Assembly: GCF_002270485.1 (NCBI RefSeq) | Contig: NZ_NQOG01000015.1 | Coordinates: 1-60,643 of the forward strand | Length of the DNA: 60,643 nucleotides | Direction of reading: 5' to 3' | Origin: Anaerostipes hominis (ex Lee et al. 2021) | GTDB taxonomy: Bacteria; Bacillota; Clostridia; Lachnospirales; Lachnospiraceae | Part shown: positions 52,546-60,643 of the stretch, in pieces | Position numbering within the stretch: the stretch's first letter is position 1 | Layout: each line of letters starts with the position of its first letter | Position numbers and translations under genes: made by a program | The notes under the pieces: model-generated | Seen by the model: only the letters and a program-made list of their open reading frames with translations | Told to the model about the DNA's origin: nothing | Databases searched by the model: none

Positions 52546-53550
52546 ATGGCAGGTTCAGATATCGGAATTGATTTAGGTACGGCCAGTGTCCTGGTTTACG
52601 CAAAGGGCAAAGGAGTCGTTTTAAAAGAGCCATCCGTAGTGGCATTTGACAGAGATACAAACAAGATCAAGGCAATCGGGGAAGAAGCCCGTCTGATGCT
52701 GGGAAGAACACCGGGGAATATCGTGGCAGTGCGTCCGCTGCGCCAGGGTGTGATTTCTGACTATACAGTGACAGAAAAGATGTTAAGCTACTTCATCAAC
52801 CGCACCGTCGGAAAGTCTATCTTCGGACGGAAGCCGCGCATCAGCGTGTGTGTGCCAAGCGGTGCCACAGAAGTAGAGAAAAAGGCAGTTGAGGATGCGA
52901 CCTATCAGGCAGGTGCAAGGGAAGTATCCATTATTGAAGAACCTGTTGCGGCAGCCATCGGCGCTGGAATTGATATCGCAAAGCCATGCGGAAATATGAT
53001 TGTTGACATCGGAGGAGGAACAGCCGATATCGCCGTTATTTCCCTTGGAGGCGTTGTTGTCAGCACTTCCATCAAAGTTGCCGGAGATGATTTTGATGAG
53101 GCAATCGTGCGCTACATGCGCAAAAAACATAACTTACTGATCGGTGAGCGTACTGCTGAGGACATTAAGATCAACATCGGTACAGTCTACAAACGTCCGG
53201 AAAATGCAACGATGGATGTCCGCGGAAGAAACCTTGTGACAGGACTTCCAAAGACCGTTACCGTTACATCCGAAGAGACAGAAGAGGCTTTAAGAGAGCC
53301 TGCTTACCAGATCGTAGACGCTGTTCACAATGTACTGGAGAGAACTCCGCCTGAGCTTGCGGCCGATATCTCAGACCGCGGGATCGTTCTGACCGGAGGA
53401 GGATCTCTGATTCAGGGTCTGGAAGAACTGATCGAATCTAAGACAGGAATTAACACGATGACAGCAGAAGATCCTCTGACAGCAGTTGCCATCGGAACGG
53501 GAAAATACATTGAATTTTTATCCGGAGAAGACAAAAAGGGCGAGAAATAA
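52546..53550 (+). CDS. mreB: MreB/Mbl-family rod-shape actin
   Basis: A 334-aa bacterial actin that guides side-wall synthesis. Phosphate loops IGIDLGTASVLVY (about 6-18) and MIVDIGGGTADIAVISLGG, the adenosine motif GIVLTGGGSLIQGLEELI, and EEPVAAAIGAG identify the family. Length and the absence of mreC/mreD next door fit a free-standing Mbl-like copy. AAAGGGGAATTTTGAAAC precedes the ATG. Confidence 0.92.
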   Translation: MAGSDIGIDLGTASVLVYAKGKGVVLKEPSVVAFDRDTNKIKAIGEEARLMLGRTPGNIVAVRPLRQGVISDYTVTEKMLSYFINRTVGKSIFGRKPRISVCVPSGATEVEKKAVEDATYQAGAREVSIIEEPVAAAIGAGIDIAKPCGNMIVDIGGGTADIAVISLGGVVVSTSIKVAGDDFDEAIVRYMRKKHNLLIGERTAEDIKINIGTVYKRPENATMDVRGRNLVTGLPKTVTVTSEETEEALREPAYQIVDAVHNVLERTPPELAADISDRGIVLTGGGSLIQGLEELIESKTGINTMTAEDPLTAVAIGTGKYIEFLSGEDKKGEK

Positions 53551-53588
53551 TCACTTAGTTTTTCAGCACTTTTTTATGCCGGAAGAGG

Positions 53589-53619
53589 ACAACCAGGGTA
53601 TTTTATCCTGGTTGTTTTG
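53589..53619 (+). terminator. Terminator after the mreB-like gene
   Basis: ACAACCAGGGTA and TATCCTGGTTGT form a stem followed by TTTTGTT. Confidence 0.85.
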
Positions 53620-53654
53620 TTACGCCGGGCGTTTGGATAAAGGAGGGGAGAAGC

Positions 53655-55877
53655 ATGGGACGGATTTCCGGATATGTTGACCATGTCCGTTTTCGGAATG
53701 AAGACAATGGATATACGGTTCTGAGTCTTGATATGGACGGCGATGAGGAGACTGTGGTCGGTGTGTTCCAATTTCTGCACGAAGGCGAGTATATGGAACT
53801 GGAAGGTGAATATGTGGAGCATCCGGTACATGGACCCCAGTTTCAGATGACTTCTTATGAGGTTACTATGCCGGATGACATTCAGAGCATGGAACGGTAC
53901 TTGGGTTCCGGGGCCATCAAAGGGGTTGGCCCTGCGATTGCCAAGAGGATTGTCAAAAAGTTTAAGATGGATACCTTCCGCATCATTGAGGAGGAACCGG
54001 AGAGGCTTGCAGAGGTAAAAGGAGTCACTGAAAAGAGAGCACGCAGCATTGCAGTGGAGTTTTCCGAGAAGCAGGAAATGCGTCAGGCCATGATGTTTCT
54101 GTCCGACTATGGAATTACCACCAATCTGGCGGTGAAGATTTTTAAGGAATACGGTGATAAGCTGTACGGCGTAATTCAGAATAATCCTTATCAGATGGCG
54201 GATGATATAGAAGGCGTAGGATTTAAGATTGCTGATGAGATCGCCAGACAGGTAGGCATCGGCAGCAGTTCGGATTACCGGATCATATCGGGCATTTTTT
54301 ATACCCTGATGCAGGGCCTTGCGTCGGGGCACATCTATCTGCCCAAAGAAATCCTTTTAAGAAATACTTCAAGGATGCTTGAGGTGGAAGAGGAGATGAT
54401 TGAACCTCATCTTTTGGACATGATGATAGAGAAAAAGATCATAATAAAGGAAGAAGAGGACCAGACAAGAATTTACGGGGCGGCCCAGTATTATCTGGAA
54501 CTTAACACGGCCAGGATGCTGTGTGATCTCAATATGACTTACGATGTGTCTGTTTCCGAGGTGAGGACCATGATCGCAAAGATTGAAGACGGTCTTCAGA
54601 TCACCTTTGCGGAGAAACAGAAAGAAGCCATAGAAGCTGTTGCCGAAAATGGAGTCGTGATTCTGACCGGAGGACCGGGAACGGGAAAGACAACTACGAT
54701 CAACGGAATGATCCGCTACTTTGAGTCTGAAACTCTGGATATCAGACTCGTGGCCCCCACAGGGAGGGCGGCAAAGCGGATGACAGAGGCTACCGGATAT
54801 GAGGCAACCACCATCCACAGGCTGTTGGAACTGAACGGGGATTCCAGCAGCGGGGACAGCATGAAGTTTGAACGAAATGCCGCTAATCCTGTTGAAACCG
54901 ATGTGATCATCGTGGATGAGATGTCCATGGTGGATATTTTTCTGATGAATTCCCTTTTAAGCGCTGCGGTTCCGGGTACAAGGTTTGTGTTCGTCGGAGA
55001 TGCCAACCAGCTTCCTTCCGTCGGCCCGGGAAATGTGCTGAAGGATATGATCGCTTCGGGATCTTTTAAGGTGGTGGAATTAAATCAGATCTTCCGGCAG
55101 GATGAAGCCAGTCACATTGTAAGCAATGCCCACAGGATCAATGAGGGGAAGTCTATTGAGCTCGATAACAAGAGCAGGGACTTTTTCTTCCTTGAGAGAG
55201 AGAGGCTCGGAGATATTTTAGGTGTTCTGGTATACCTGGTGAGAGATAAGCTGCCCGCTTATGTAAATGCCAAGCCGTATGATATCCAGGTGCTGACCCC
55301 TATGCGCAAGGGGGAACTGGGCGTCGATAAGCTCAACGAAGTTCTTCAGGAATATCTGAATCCTCCGGCGAAGGAAAAGCAGGAGAAACAGGCGGTCTCC
55401 TGTCTGTTCCGGGAGGGTGACAAGGTCATGCAGATCAAGAACAATTACCAGATGGAGTGGGAAGTAAAGAATGAGAAGGGATTTACCGTGGAAGAGGGCA
55501 AAGGTGTCTTCAACGGCGATATCGGACGGATCACAAGGATCAATGACTACACGGAGAAAGTCACCGTAGTCTTTGACGACATCAGAGTGGCGGAATACTC
55601 TTATTCCATGCTGGATGAGCTGGAACTGGCCTATGCGGTGACGATCCACAAGTCACAGGGAAGTGAGTATCCGGCAGTGGTCATGCCGCTGCTTACGGGA
55701 CCGAGAGTTTTGTTTAACAGAAATCTTCTCTACACTGGAGTAACCCGTGCAAAACAGTGTATTACGATGGTGGGCCGGAAGTCAACAGTACAGCAGATGA
55801 TCGAGAACGTAAATGAACAGAAGAGATATTCGACGCTTTGTCAGAGGATCAATGAACAGGAAGAACTGATGCCTTAG
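53655..55877 (+). CDS. recD2: ATP-dependent DNA helicase RecD2
   Basis: A 740-aa SF1B 5'-3' helicase without RecBC partners. N-terminal OB-type region (ISGYVDHVRFRNEDNGYTVL), helix-hairpin-helix repeats (GSGAIKGVGPAIAKRI, LAEVKGVTEKRA, DIEGVGFKIADEI), then motor domains: Walker A LTGGPGTGKTTTINGM, Walker B IIVDEMSMVD, VGDANQLPSVGPG and the C-terminal AYAVTIHKSQGSEYP and LLYTGVTRAK. It takes part in replication-fork and mismatch-related repair in Gram-positives. AAGGAGGGGAGAAGC precedes the ATG. Confidence 0.95.
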   Translation: MGRISGYVDHVRFRNEDNGYTVLSLDMDGDEETVVGVFQFLHEGEYMELEGEYVEHPVHGPQFQMTSYEVTMPDDIQSMERYLGSGAIKGVGPAIAKRIVKKFKMDTFRIIEEEPERLAEVKGVTEKRARSIAVEFSEKQEMRQAMMFLSDYGITTNLAVKIFKEYGDKLYGVIQNNPYQMADDIEGVGFKIADEIARQVGIGSSSDYRIISGIFYTLMQGLASGHIYLPKEILLRNTSRMLEVEEEMIEPHLLDMMIEKKIIIKEEEDQTRIYGAAQYYLELNTARMLCDLNMTYDVSVSEVRTMIAKIEDGLQITFAEKQKEAIEAVAENGVVILTGGPGTGKTTTINGMIRYFESETLDIRLVAPTGRAAKRMTEATGYEATTIHRLLELNGDSSSGDSMKFERNAANPVETDVIIVDEMSMVDIFLMNSLLSAAVPGTRFVFVGDANQLPSVGPGNVLKDMIASGSFKVVELNQIFRQDEASHIVSNAHRINEGKSIELDNKSRDFFFLERERLGDILGVLVYLVRDKLPAYVNAKPYDIQVLTPMRKGELGVDKLNEVLQEYLNPPAKEKQEKQAVSCLFREGDKVMQIKNNYQMEWEVKNEKGFTVEEGKGVFNGDIGRITRINDYTEKVTVVFDDIRVAEYSYSMLDELELAYAVTIHKSQGSEYPAVVMPLLTGPRVLFNRNLLYTGVTRAKQCITMVGRKSTVQQMIENVNEQKRYSTLCQRINEQEELMP

Positions 55878-55911
55878 GTGCCTCGGTTCTTTTTGATCTT
55901 TAATACTGATA

Positions 55912-56547
55912 TCATCCTTTTTCAGACGGCAAAGTCTGCATAAGTGCAAAGAAATATTGAGGTTCACCGGTACTGAAGTATTTGTACCACGATTCCAATG
56001 TGTCTGATTGAAAAACATCTAAATACTCAATAATGTGTTTTGTCCACAACAAAGCCCCGGTGCAGCTTGCAGTAATAAGGTTGTTTTCTGCTACTGATGG
56101 CTTGTCTATATAAAAACTTTGTCCGTTATAATCAGGAGAAACCATTTCAAGAAATCCCGGCCCGTTACTGGTATGCGGACGCTGATCTAATAGCCCAAAG
56201 TTGGCAAGCGCTGCAGTAGCCCCGCAAATTGCACATACCGCAGCACCTAAAGTAAGAAATTCACTTGCTTTCTCGATGACAGCGACATGCTTTGGGTCGT
56301 TCCATGTATCTGCTCCCGGCAAGAGCAACATACTTGTTTTACTCACAACAATATCATTAATTAAGCAATCCGGCACGATGGTCAGCCCGCCCATTGTATG
56401 GATTGGTTCCCTAGAATAGCTGACCATTTTAAGCGATACATGTTGCGCGCCCTTTTTGAAAAATCTTCCGGAATTAAGCTCCGAAATAACATGTCCCAGT
56501 TCCCAGTCGGCTAAAGTATCAAGAACATAAACATAAATTGTAAACAT
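55912..56547 (-). CDS. DJ-1/PfpI family protein
   Basis: A 211-aa protein of the type 1 glutamine-amidotransferase-like superfamily. The nucleophile elbow AVCAICGATAALANFGLLD (Cys about 109) is intact, and the early VYVLDTLADWELGHVISELN carries the usual acidic residue. The family includes glyoxalase-like, chaperone and protease-like members; the true activity is not clear from sequence. It diverges from a WYL regulator gene 107 bases away, which probably controls it. Confidence 0.85.
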   Translation of the reverse strand: MFTIYVYVLDTLADWELGHVISELNSGRFFKKGAQHVSLKMVSYSREPIHTMGGLTIVPDCLINDIVVSKTSMLLLPGADTWNDPKHVAVIEKASEFLTLGAAVCAICGATAALANFGLLDQRPHTSNGPGFLEMVSPDYNGQSFYIDKPSVAENNLITASCTGALLWTKHIIEYLDVFQSDTLESWYKYFSTGEPQYFFALMQTLPSEKG

Positions 56548-56654
56548 AAATTTCCTCCATTTTCATTGTTTCATTGATTTGTTTGCTTCATCATTGTACT
56601 ATGTAATTGTTGACAGCATTATGGCCATAATCTAAATCGAAAGGCGATTATTAA

Positions 56655-57587
56655 ATGAAAGTAGACAGACTGGTCAGTATTATTATGATACTCCTTGATA
56701 AAAAACGTATAGGCGCACAGGCGTTAGCAGATATGTTTGAAGTTTCACCCCGCACAATCTACCGCGACATAGACGCTATTAACATGGCGGGGATTCCTGT
56801 TCGCGGGGCATCAGGAGTAGGCGGCGGCTTTGAAATCATGCCGGAATACAAGATTGATAAAAAGGTCTTTTCTACTGCTGACCTTTCCGCTCTTCTGATG
56901 GGGCTTTCCAGTCTTTCCAATATAGTCCGGGGTGATGAACTGGTGCATGCTCTTGCGAAAGTAAAAAGTTTTATCCCTGCCGACAGAGCGAAAGATATTG
57001 AATTAAAATTAAATCAAATATGTATAGATTTAAGTCCATGGCTGGGTAACAGCAACATACAAACATATTTAGAAATTATCAAATCAGCTTTGCAGGAAAA
57101 TAAACTACTTTCGTTTGAATATATAGCCCACCGCGGAAAAAGCACCACGCGAACAGTTGAGCCGTATCAGCTTGTAATGAAAAGCAGTCATTGGTATTTA
57201 CAAGGATATTGCCATAAAAGAAAAGATTTTCGTTTATTCAGACTATCTCGTATGTCAAACCTACAAATGCAAGAGGAAACTTTCGCACTTCGAGATTATC
57301 AAAAACCAATTTTAGACTTTACAGATACGTTGGAGACTTTGCAAACAGAAATCAAAATCCGAATTCATAAATCTGTGATGGATAGAGTGCTTGATTTTTG
57401 CTCTTATGAAGACTTTTCACCAGCCGGTGAAGAGCATTACATTGTCAGTTTTCCCTTCATAGAGAACGAATACTACTACGATATTCTTTTAAGTTTCGGG
57501 GATAAATGCGAGTGTTTAGAGCCATCACATATCCGCGAAGAAATGAAACGCAGAATTCATGACATAGCTGCCTTGTATCAAAACTAA
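56655..57587 (+). CDS. WYL-domain transcriptional regulator (YafY type)
   Basis: A 310-aa regulator: N-terminal DeoR-like helix-turn-helix (QALADMFEVSPRTIYRDIDA, about 21-40), a helical linker, and a WYL domain (LLSFEYIAHRGKSTTRTVEP, with SSHWYLQGYCHKRKDFRLFR holding the WYL-like core) and a C-terminal WCX extension. WYL domains bind ligands such as nucleic-acid pieces or small molecules. Weak ribosome site (CGAAAGGCG). Divergent from the DJ-1/PfpI gene, its likely target. Confidence 0.88.
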   Translation: MKVDRLVSIIMILLDKKRIGAQALADMFEVSPRTIYRDIDAINMAGIPVRGASGVGGGFEIMPEYKIDKKVFSTADLSALLMGLSSLSNIVRGDELVHALAKVKSFIPADRAKDIELKLNQICIDLSPWLGNSNIQTYLEIIKSALQENKLLSFEYIAHRGKSTTRTVEPYQLVMKSSHWYLQGYCHKRKDFRLFRLSRMSNLQMQEETFALRDYQKPILDFTDTLETLQTEIKIRIHKSVMDRVLDFCSYEDFSPAGEEHYIVSFPFIENEYYYDILLSFGDKCECLEPSHIREEMKRRIHDIAALYQN

Positions 57588-57623
57588 GATAAAAATTAAA
57601 TAAATTTAATTAAGAGATTTATG

Positions 57624-57668
57624 AAAAAATCCTGTCAACAGGCGTTTCAGATGTTGGCAGGATTTTTT
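57624..57668 (+). terminator. Terminator after the WYL regulator
   Basis: AAAAAATCCTGTCAAC and GTTGGCAGGATTTTTT pair with one wobble around a 13-base loop. Confidence 0.88.
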
Positions 57669-57679
57669 CATAGGAAAGT

Positions 57680-57840
57680 TCTACGACCTTCCCTATGAAA
57701 TAAAAACGCTCCGCGGGTTGTGCACAGATGCGTAAGGAAATTATTTGCCTGCGGCAAATTGCATCTGGCACGCAAAGTTGTCAGGCCCCTCAAAGATTGA
57801 GGGGTTGGGGAGTTGAAGTGGGCTTGCCCACTTTGTTCAT
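57680..57840. other. Hairpin-rich non-coding element
   Basis: Contains CCCCTCAAAGATTGAGGGG, GTGGGCTTGCCCAC and TTTGCCTGCGGCAAA stem-loops close together. No gene is visible. It resembles short interspersed palindromic elements found between genes in Lachnospiraceae, but I cannot name a family. A promoter (TTGTTC, 16 bp, TATAAT at about 57856) follows. Confidence 0.45.
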
Positions 57841-57911
57841 GTGTCGATATGATGTATAATGAAATGGATATATTAGGAAGACAGCAAAAGATATAGGGGA
57901 GGTAGCGGACA

Positions 57912-58157
57912 ATGGGGATTCTCGATGTTTTATTGTCATCTGCTGTGATTGTAGCATTGATAGAATACATTTCTAAAAATAAGTCTAATAATATTCAATA
58001 CATTACCAGTGCCAGAAGTGAGTGGAGAAAAGACATGAAACAGACAGCCTGTAATCTGTATCAGGCAGACAGAGAACATATTGGAGATGTGTTTGCAGAG
58101 CTAAAGGTCAATTTAAATGGATATGGATTCCTCGTCAGTGAAAGTTATTACAAATAA
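57912..58157 (+). pseudogene. N-terminal part of a small membrane-associated protein, truncated
   Basis: An 81-codon frame: one membrane helix (LLSSAVIVALIEYI), then RSEWRKDMKQTACNLY, then stops soon after LKVNLNGYGF. Related clostridial proteins of unknown function continue with a longer helical domain, so this looks cut short where it joins the next remnant at about 58130. GGGGAGGTAGCGGAC precedes the ATG, so it may still be expressed. Confidence 0.5.
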
Positions 58158-58464
58158 CAGTATCGGGCGCAGCATGATTGAAGCGGTACAGATGATCTAC
58201 GGTGACTGCCCGAATATTGCCTGCATAGGACTGAAACTTTCTTGTATCTCCGATTATGATCGAATGTGCGGAAAACTGGTGGAGACGGTCAACTGTGCAG
58301 ACTGGGCTTTTTTCGCAAAGAACGGGGGAGATGGTAAGAAGGGGTGTTTCCATAATATGTTTATCAATACGGTTATGACGGACGAGGATCTGCAGTATAC
58401 TTTTGACGTGGCGGATGAGGCATTTAAAATTGTTACAAAAAAATATCCTGAGATATTAATTTAG
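58135..58464 (+). pseudogene. Class III aminotransferase remnant with the middle deleted
   Basis: About 110 codons. DRMCGKLVETVNCADWAFFA followed by KNGGD matches the early part of PLP class III aminotransferases (glutamate-1-semialdehyde aminomutase-like), but after KNGGDG the frame jumps to FHNMFINTVMTDEDLQYTFD, which is the C-terminal end of the same family. The PLP-binding core, some 250 residues, is missing. In-frame deletion; cannot be an active aminotransferase. Confidence 0.6.
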
Positions 58465-58500
58465 AAAACATCTGTAACTGAACATACGGATCAATGATGA

Positions 58501-58531
58501 AAAAAACCGGGATTTGCTCACCGGTTTTTTT
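58501..58531 (+). terminator. Terminator after the aminotransferase remnant
   Basis: AAAAAACCGG, loop of ten, CCGGTTTTTTT. Confidence 0.85.
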
Positions 58532-58668
58532 GTTTTTAAGAATGGAAGCATTTTCTGAATAGAGAAATTCCTAGACTTGGCAAGTGAAAAAGTCAGGAGA
58601 ATTAAACAAAAAAAGATCGAAAAAAGGTTAAAAAATTAACATAGTTACCAGAGGCTGTATACAATCAC

Positions 58669-58698
58669 TTGAATTATTTGTATAAAATACTGTACAAT
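58669..58698 (+). promoter_or_regulatory. Promoter of the SorC-type regulator gene
   Basis: TTGAAT at 58669-58674 and TACAAT at 58693-58698 with an 18-bp spacer, followed by a 190-base leader. Confidence 0.55.
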
Positions 58699-58728
58699 TA
58701 TATCTGTGATTTTTTTAACGATTTTTTA

Positions 58729-58779
58729 GAACAAATGTAAAAGCTTATGTTTCAAAAAAGTCTACTTCGACATTTGTTC
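58729..58779 (+). promoter_or_regulatory. Widely spaced inverted repeat upstream of the SorC-type gene
   Basis: GAACAAATGT at 58729-58738 and ACATTTGTTC at 58770-58779 are perfect inverted repeats, 41 bases start to start (four helical turns). Suited to a tetrameric regulator such as a SorC-family protein acting on its own gene. Confidence 0.5.
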
Positions 58780-58888
58780 AACGAAATTGCATTGATAAAG
58801 ATTTAAGATTTTGATAGAGTTATTGCATGATAATTAATACAATCTATGGCATCATGGGATGGACATTAATACAAACAGGAGAAAACAT

Positions 58889-59854
58889 ATGAAAAAGATA
58901 GTGGATGATTGGAGATTGATTTACAAATGCTGCAGCTTATATTATGAAGATGATATGAAGCAGCAGGATATCAGCGATTACCTTGGGATTTCCAGAGCAA
59001 CGGTTTCAAGAATGCTTCAGAAAGGCAAGGAAAGCGGGATCGTAAGAGTCGAAGTCATCAATCCGGTACAGTTTTCGTATGGCAAGCTGGAAAAGGCATT
59101 GGAACGGAAATATGGTTTAAAGGAAGTTGTGGTAGTGGAAAGCAGCCCGCTGGACACAAAGACAGATTCGATTTCCAGGCTGTATGAGAAGGCGGCACTG
59201 TTTCTTTCACAGTATTTTAAGGACGGGGATTACATAGGTGTTTCTATGGGATTCACCCTGCACAACGTAGCCCGCACCAACCGTGCATTTTCTAAGGAGA
59301 ATCACTATATGTTTGTCCCGATCCTCGGTGGAGTAAGCCAGGGAACCGTTTCCAAAGTAGACGTGCAGGCCAACCAGATCGCAAAGGAATTTGCAAAGAA
59401 ATTCGGCGGGACTTACACCCAGTTCCTTACACCTGCGGTTTTTTCTGAACGGAAGGTCATGGAGTACTTTTTGAAAGAGAAATCTGTGAACTATATCTTT
59501 GAAGACTTCAAGAAGCTGGACACTATTGTCATGGGAGTGGGTATCCCGGAAAGCGGAGGCTCCACGCTCATTCAGGCGGGTTATCTGACCAAGGAGGAGA
59601 TGGATCAGTATGTTAAGCAGGGAGTTGCAGGGGACATTGCCCTTCAGTTCTTTGACAAAGAAGGGAATGCGGAACCGTTTCAGCAGTTTAATGAGAGAGT
59701 TGCAGGAATGACATTTCCTATGATCAAAAAGATCAGAAACCGTATTGCCATCGCAGGCGGAGCCAACCGGGCCGAAGCCGTAAAGGGAGCCATACGCGGA
59801 GGATATGTCAATATGCTGATCACAAATAACGAATGTGCTGAGAAGCTGTTATGA
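58889..59854 (+). CDS. SorC/DeoR-family sugar-binding transcriptional regulator
   Basis: A 321-aa regulator: helix-turn-helix MKQQDISDYLGISRATVSRM (about 24-43) and a large SorC-type sugar-phosphate-binding domain (GVSMGFTLHNVARTN, FVPILGGVSQ, MGVGIPESGGSTL, IAIAGGANRAEAVKGAIRGG). Start at ATG 58889 with AGGAGAAAAC upstream rather than ATG 58859. It is followed 19 bases later by GutM and then SrlA, so its inducer is probably glucitol-6-phosphate or a related sugar alcohol phosphate. Confidence 0.87.
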   Translation: MKKIVDDWRLIYKCCSLYYEDDMKQQDISDYLGISRATVSRMLQKGKESGIVRVEVINPVQFSYGKLEKALERKYGLKEVVVVESSPLDTKTDSISRLYEKAALFLSQYFKDGDYIGVSMGFTLHNVARTNRAFSKENHYMFVPILGGVSQGTVSKVDVQANQIAKEFAKKFGGTYTQFLTPAVFSERKVMEYFLKEKSVNYIFEDFKKLDTIVMGVGIPESGGSTLIQAGYLTKEEMDQYVKQGVAGDIALQFFDKEGNAEPFQQFNERVAGMTFPMIKKIRNRIAIAGGANRAEAVKGAIRGGYVNMLITNNECAEKLL

Positions 59855-59873
59855 GAAAGGGGTACATTTAAAG

Positions 59874-60281
59874 ATGCAGGGAATTTCGGTGTTTTTATTA
59901 GTTATCTTTGTATTGTTTGTTGTTCAGGCTGTCGGAGGATATTTTCAGGTGAAGGATTACCGCAGGGCGGTGAGGAGAGTTCATCAGCTTGGAAACGTCG
60001 GGATCGGCCAGAAGAAGGGAAGATTTCTCTCGGGGAATATTGTAATGATCGCGTGCGACAGCAGTGGGATCATCACAGGCGGAGAAATCATGGAGGGACT
60101 AAGTTTTCTCACGAAGTTTAAGCCCATTTCCAAAATTCTCGATAAGGAGATGGTAGGGACGAGTATTTATGAGCACCTGGATGTATTCCGGGGAATGGAT
60201 AAGAAAAGAAGAAAATATTACAAAGGATATATCCGGGCACTGGAGGCTCTGGATATGCGGCTTCAGGGAACGACCCTTTAG
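59874..60281 (+). CDS. gutM: Glucitol operon activator protein GutM
   Basis: A 135-aa protein with one N-terminal membrane helix (VFLLVIFVLFVVQAVGGYFQ) followed by VKDYRRAVRRVHQLGNVGIG, the characteristic GutM/SrlM start, and RGRFLSGN-like KKGRFLSGNIVMIA. In E. coli GutM activates the glucitol PTS operon. Start at ATG 59874 rather than 59835, which would overlap the upstream gene. Its place between a SorC regulator and SrlA supports the name. Confidence 0.88.
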   Translation: MQGISVFLLVIFVLFVVQAVGGYFQVKDYRRAVRRVHQLGNVGIGQKKGRFLSGNIVMIACDSSGIITGGEIMEGLSFLTKFKPISKILDKEMVGTSIYEHLDVFRGMDKKRRKYYKGYIRALEALDMRLQGTTL

Positions 60282-60306
60282 TATTACTTTGGAATATATA
60301 TATAGA

Positions 60307-60408
60307 CTGACAAGATTGCAAAAAGAAGACTGACTGAACTTGTTTTGAGGGCCCAAAAGCATGTTTTAGATTGGTTTTTCTTTTTTGGAAATTTTGTCTG
60401 ACAATATT
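60307..60408 (+). promoter_or_regulatory. Repeated CTGACAA boxes upstream of srlA
   Basis: CTGACAAGATT at 60307-60317 and CTGACAATATT at 60398-60408 are direct repeats 91 bases apart, with a partial third copy (ACTGACTGAAC) near 60330. The second overlaps the probable promoter (TATATAT downstream). Candidate sites for the SorC-type regulator or GutM. Confidence 0.45.
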
Positions 60409-60459
60409 TTATATATATAGGAAAAATTGATATATTTCAATTAAGAAGGAGGAGAAAAT

Positions 60460-60643
60460 ATGGAAATCATATCTAACGCTGCCAACGGATTTATTAAGCT
60501 ATTCCAGGAGGGCGGTACCACATTTATGGGATGGGTTACCGGAATCATCCCGCTGGTTGTCTGCCTGATGACAGCCGTTAACTCAGTGATCAAGCTGATC
60601 GGAGAGGAGAGGGTGGAACGCTTCGCACAGAAGCTGACCAGAT
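60460..60643 (+). CDS. srlA: PTS glucitol/sorbitol EIIC component SrlA (start only)
   Basis: The frame starts at ATG 60460 (AAGGAGGAG upstream) and runs off the right edge after 61 codons. The N-terminus EIISNAANGFIKLFQEGG, then GWVTGIIPLVVCLM and ERVERFAQKL, matches SrlA, the first membrane component of the glucitol PTS, which imports sorbitol as glucitol-6-phosphate. Partial by the window edge, not by damage as far as seen. Confidence 0.9.
   Translation, partial: MEIISNAANGFIKLFQEGGTTFMGWVTGIIPLVVCLMTAVNSVIKLIGEERVERFAQKLTR

Noticed and set aside
53574-54332. Minus-strand frame of 252 codons over the start of recD2
   Set aside because: Overlaps a terminator and the conserved RecD2 N-terminus; low-complexity product without a family.

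Overview
The window looks like a chromosomal segment from a low-to-moderate-GC, anaerobic, gut-type Clostridia, most likely a Lachnospiraceae member close to Anaerostipes. This rests on gene content and protein character: a str operon of clostridial type, rubrerythrin, electron-transfer flavoproteins with acyl-CoA dehydrogenases, several PTS loci, and consensus A+T-rich promoters with GGAGG ribosome sites. No rRNA, tRNA or CRISPR array was seen.

Layout. 1-0.65 kb: 5' part of a transposase reading off the left edge. 0.8-4.0 kb: a tryptophanase/tyrosine phenol-lyase family enzyme with an extra internal segment, and a sodium-coupled amino-acid transporter. 4.1-8.95 kb: str operon (rpsL, rpsG, fusA, tuf). 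9.0-15.95 kb: a PRD-type activator and a fructose-type PTS (EIIA, EIIB, EIIC), two class II ketose-bisphosphate aldolases and a ROK kinase; the two promoters share a repeated box at the same distance from the -10. 16.3-16.9 kb: a lone membrane protein. 17.3-24.35 kb: an operon for reductive pyrimidine breakdown (preT, preA, dihydropyrimidinase, a split ThrE-type exporter, an M20 carbamoyl-amide hydrolase) headed by a DUF1097 membrane protein. 24.5-26.2 kb: two paralogous MerR-type regulators, end to end. 26.4-30.9 kb: a lactococcin-972-type bacteriocin locus between remnants of a HigA-like antitoxin and an IS30 transposase. 31.3-37.6 kb: a minus-strand operon with two hotdog-fold beta-aminoacyl-CoA ammonia-lyase-like proteins, a class III CoA-transferase, two acyl-CoA dehydrogenases and EtfBA.

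Taken together, the 17-24 kb and 31-37.6 kb operons read as two halves of one route: uracil to dihydrouracil to N-carbamoyl-beta-alanine to beta-alanine, then beta-alanyl-CoA to acrylyl-CoA to propionyl-CoA to propionate (and by analogy thymine to isobutyrate). This is the main discovery candidate. The regulators lie between the halves, and the bacteriocin locus appears to have been inserted there.

37.9-49.1 kb is a patchwork: a decayed DUF2207 gene, an ECF S component, an isochorismatase-type hydrolase with an HxlR regulator flanked by a duplicated non-coding segment, a Phd/RelE toxin-antitoxin pair, rubrerythrin, an intact LemA-DUF2207-DUF815 group, a decayed HD-GYP response regulator and a polysaccharide deacetylase. 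49.4-55.9 kb is housekeeping (glycogen debranching type enzyme, RlmI-like methyltransferase, MreB-like protein, RecD2). 55.9-58.5 kb holds a DJ-1/PfpI protein divergent from a WYL regulator and two gene remnants. 58.9 kb to the right edge begins a glucitol (sorbitol) PTS operon: SorC-type regulator, GutM, and the start of SrlA.
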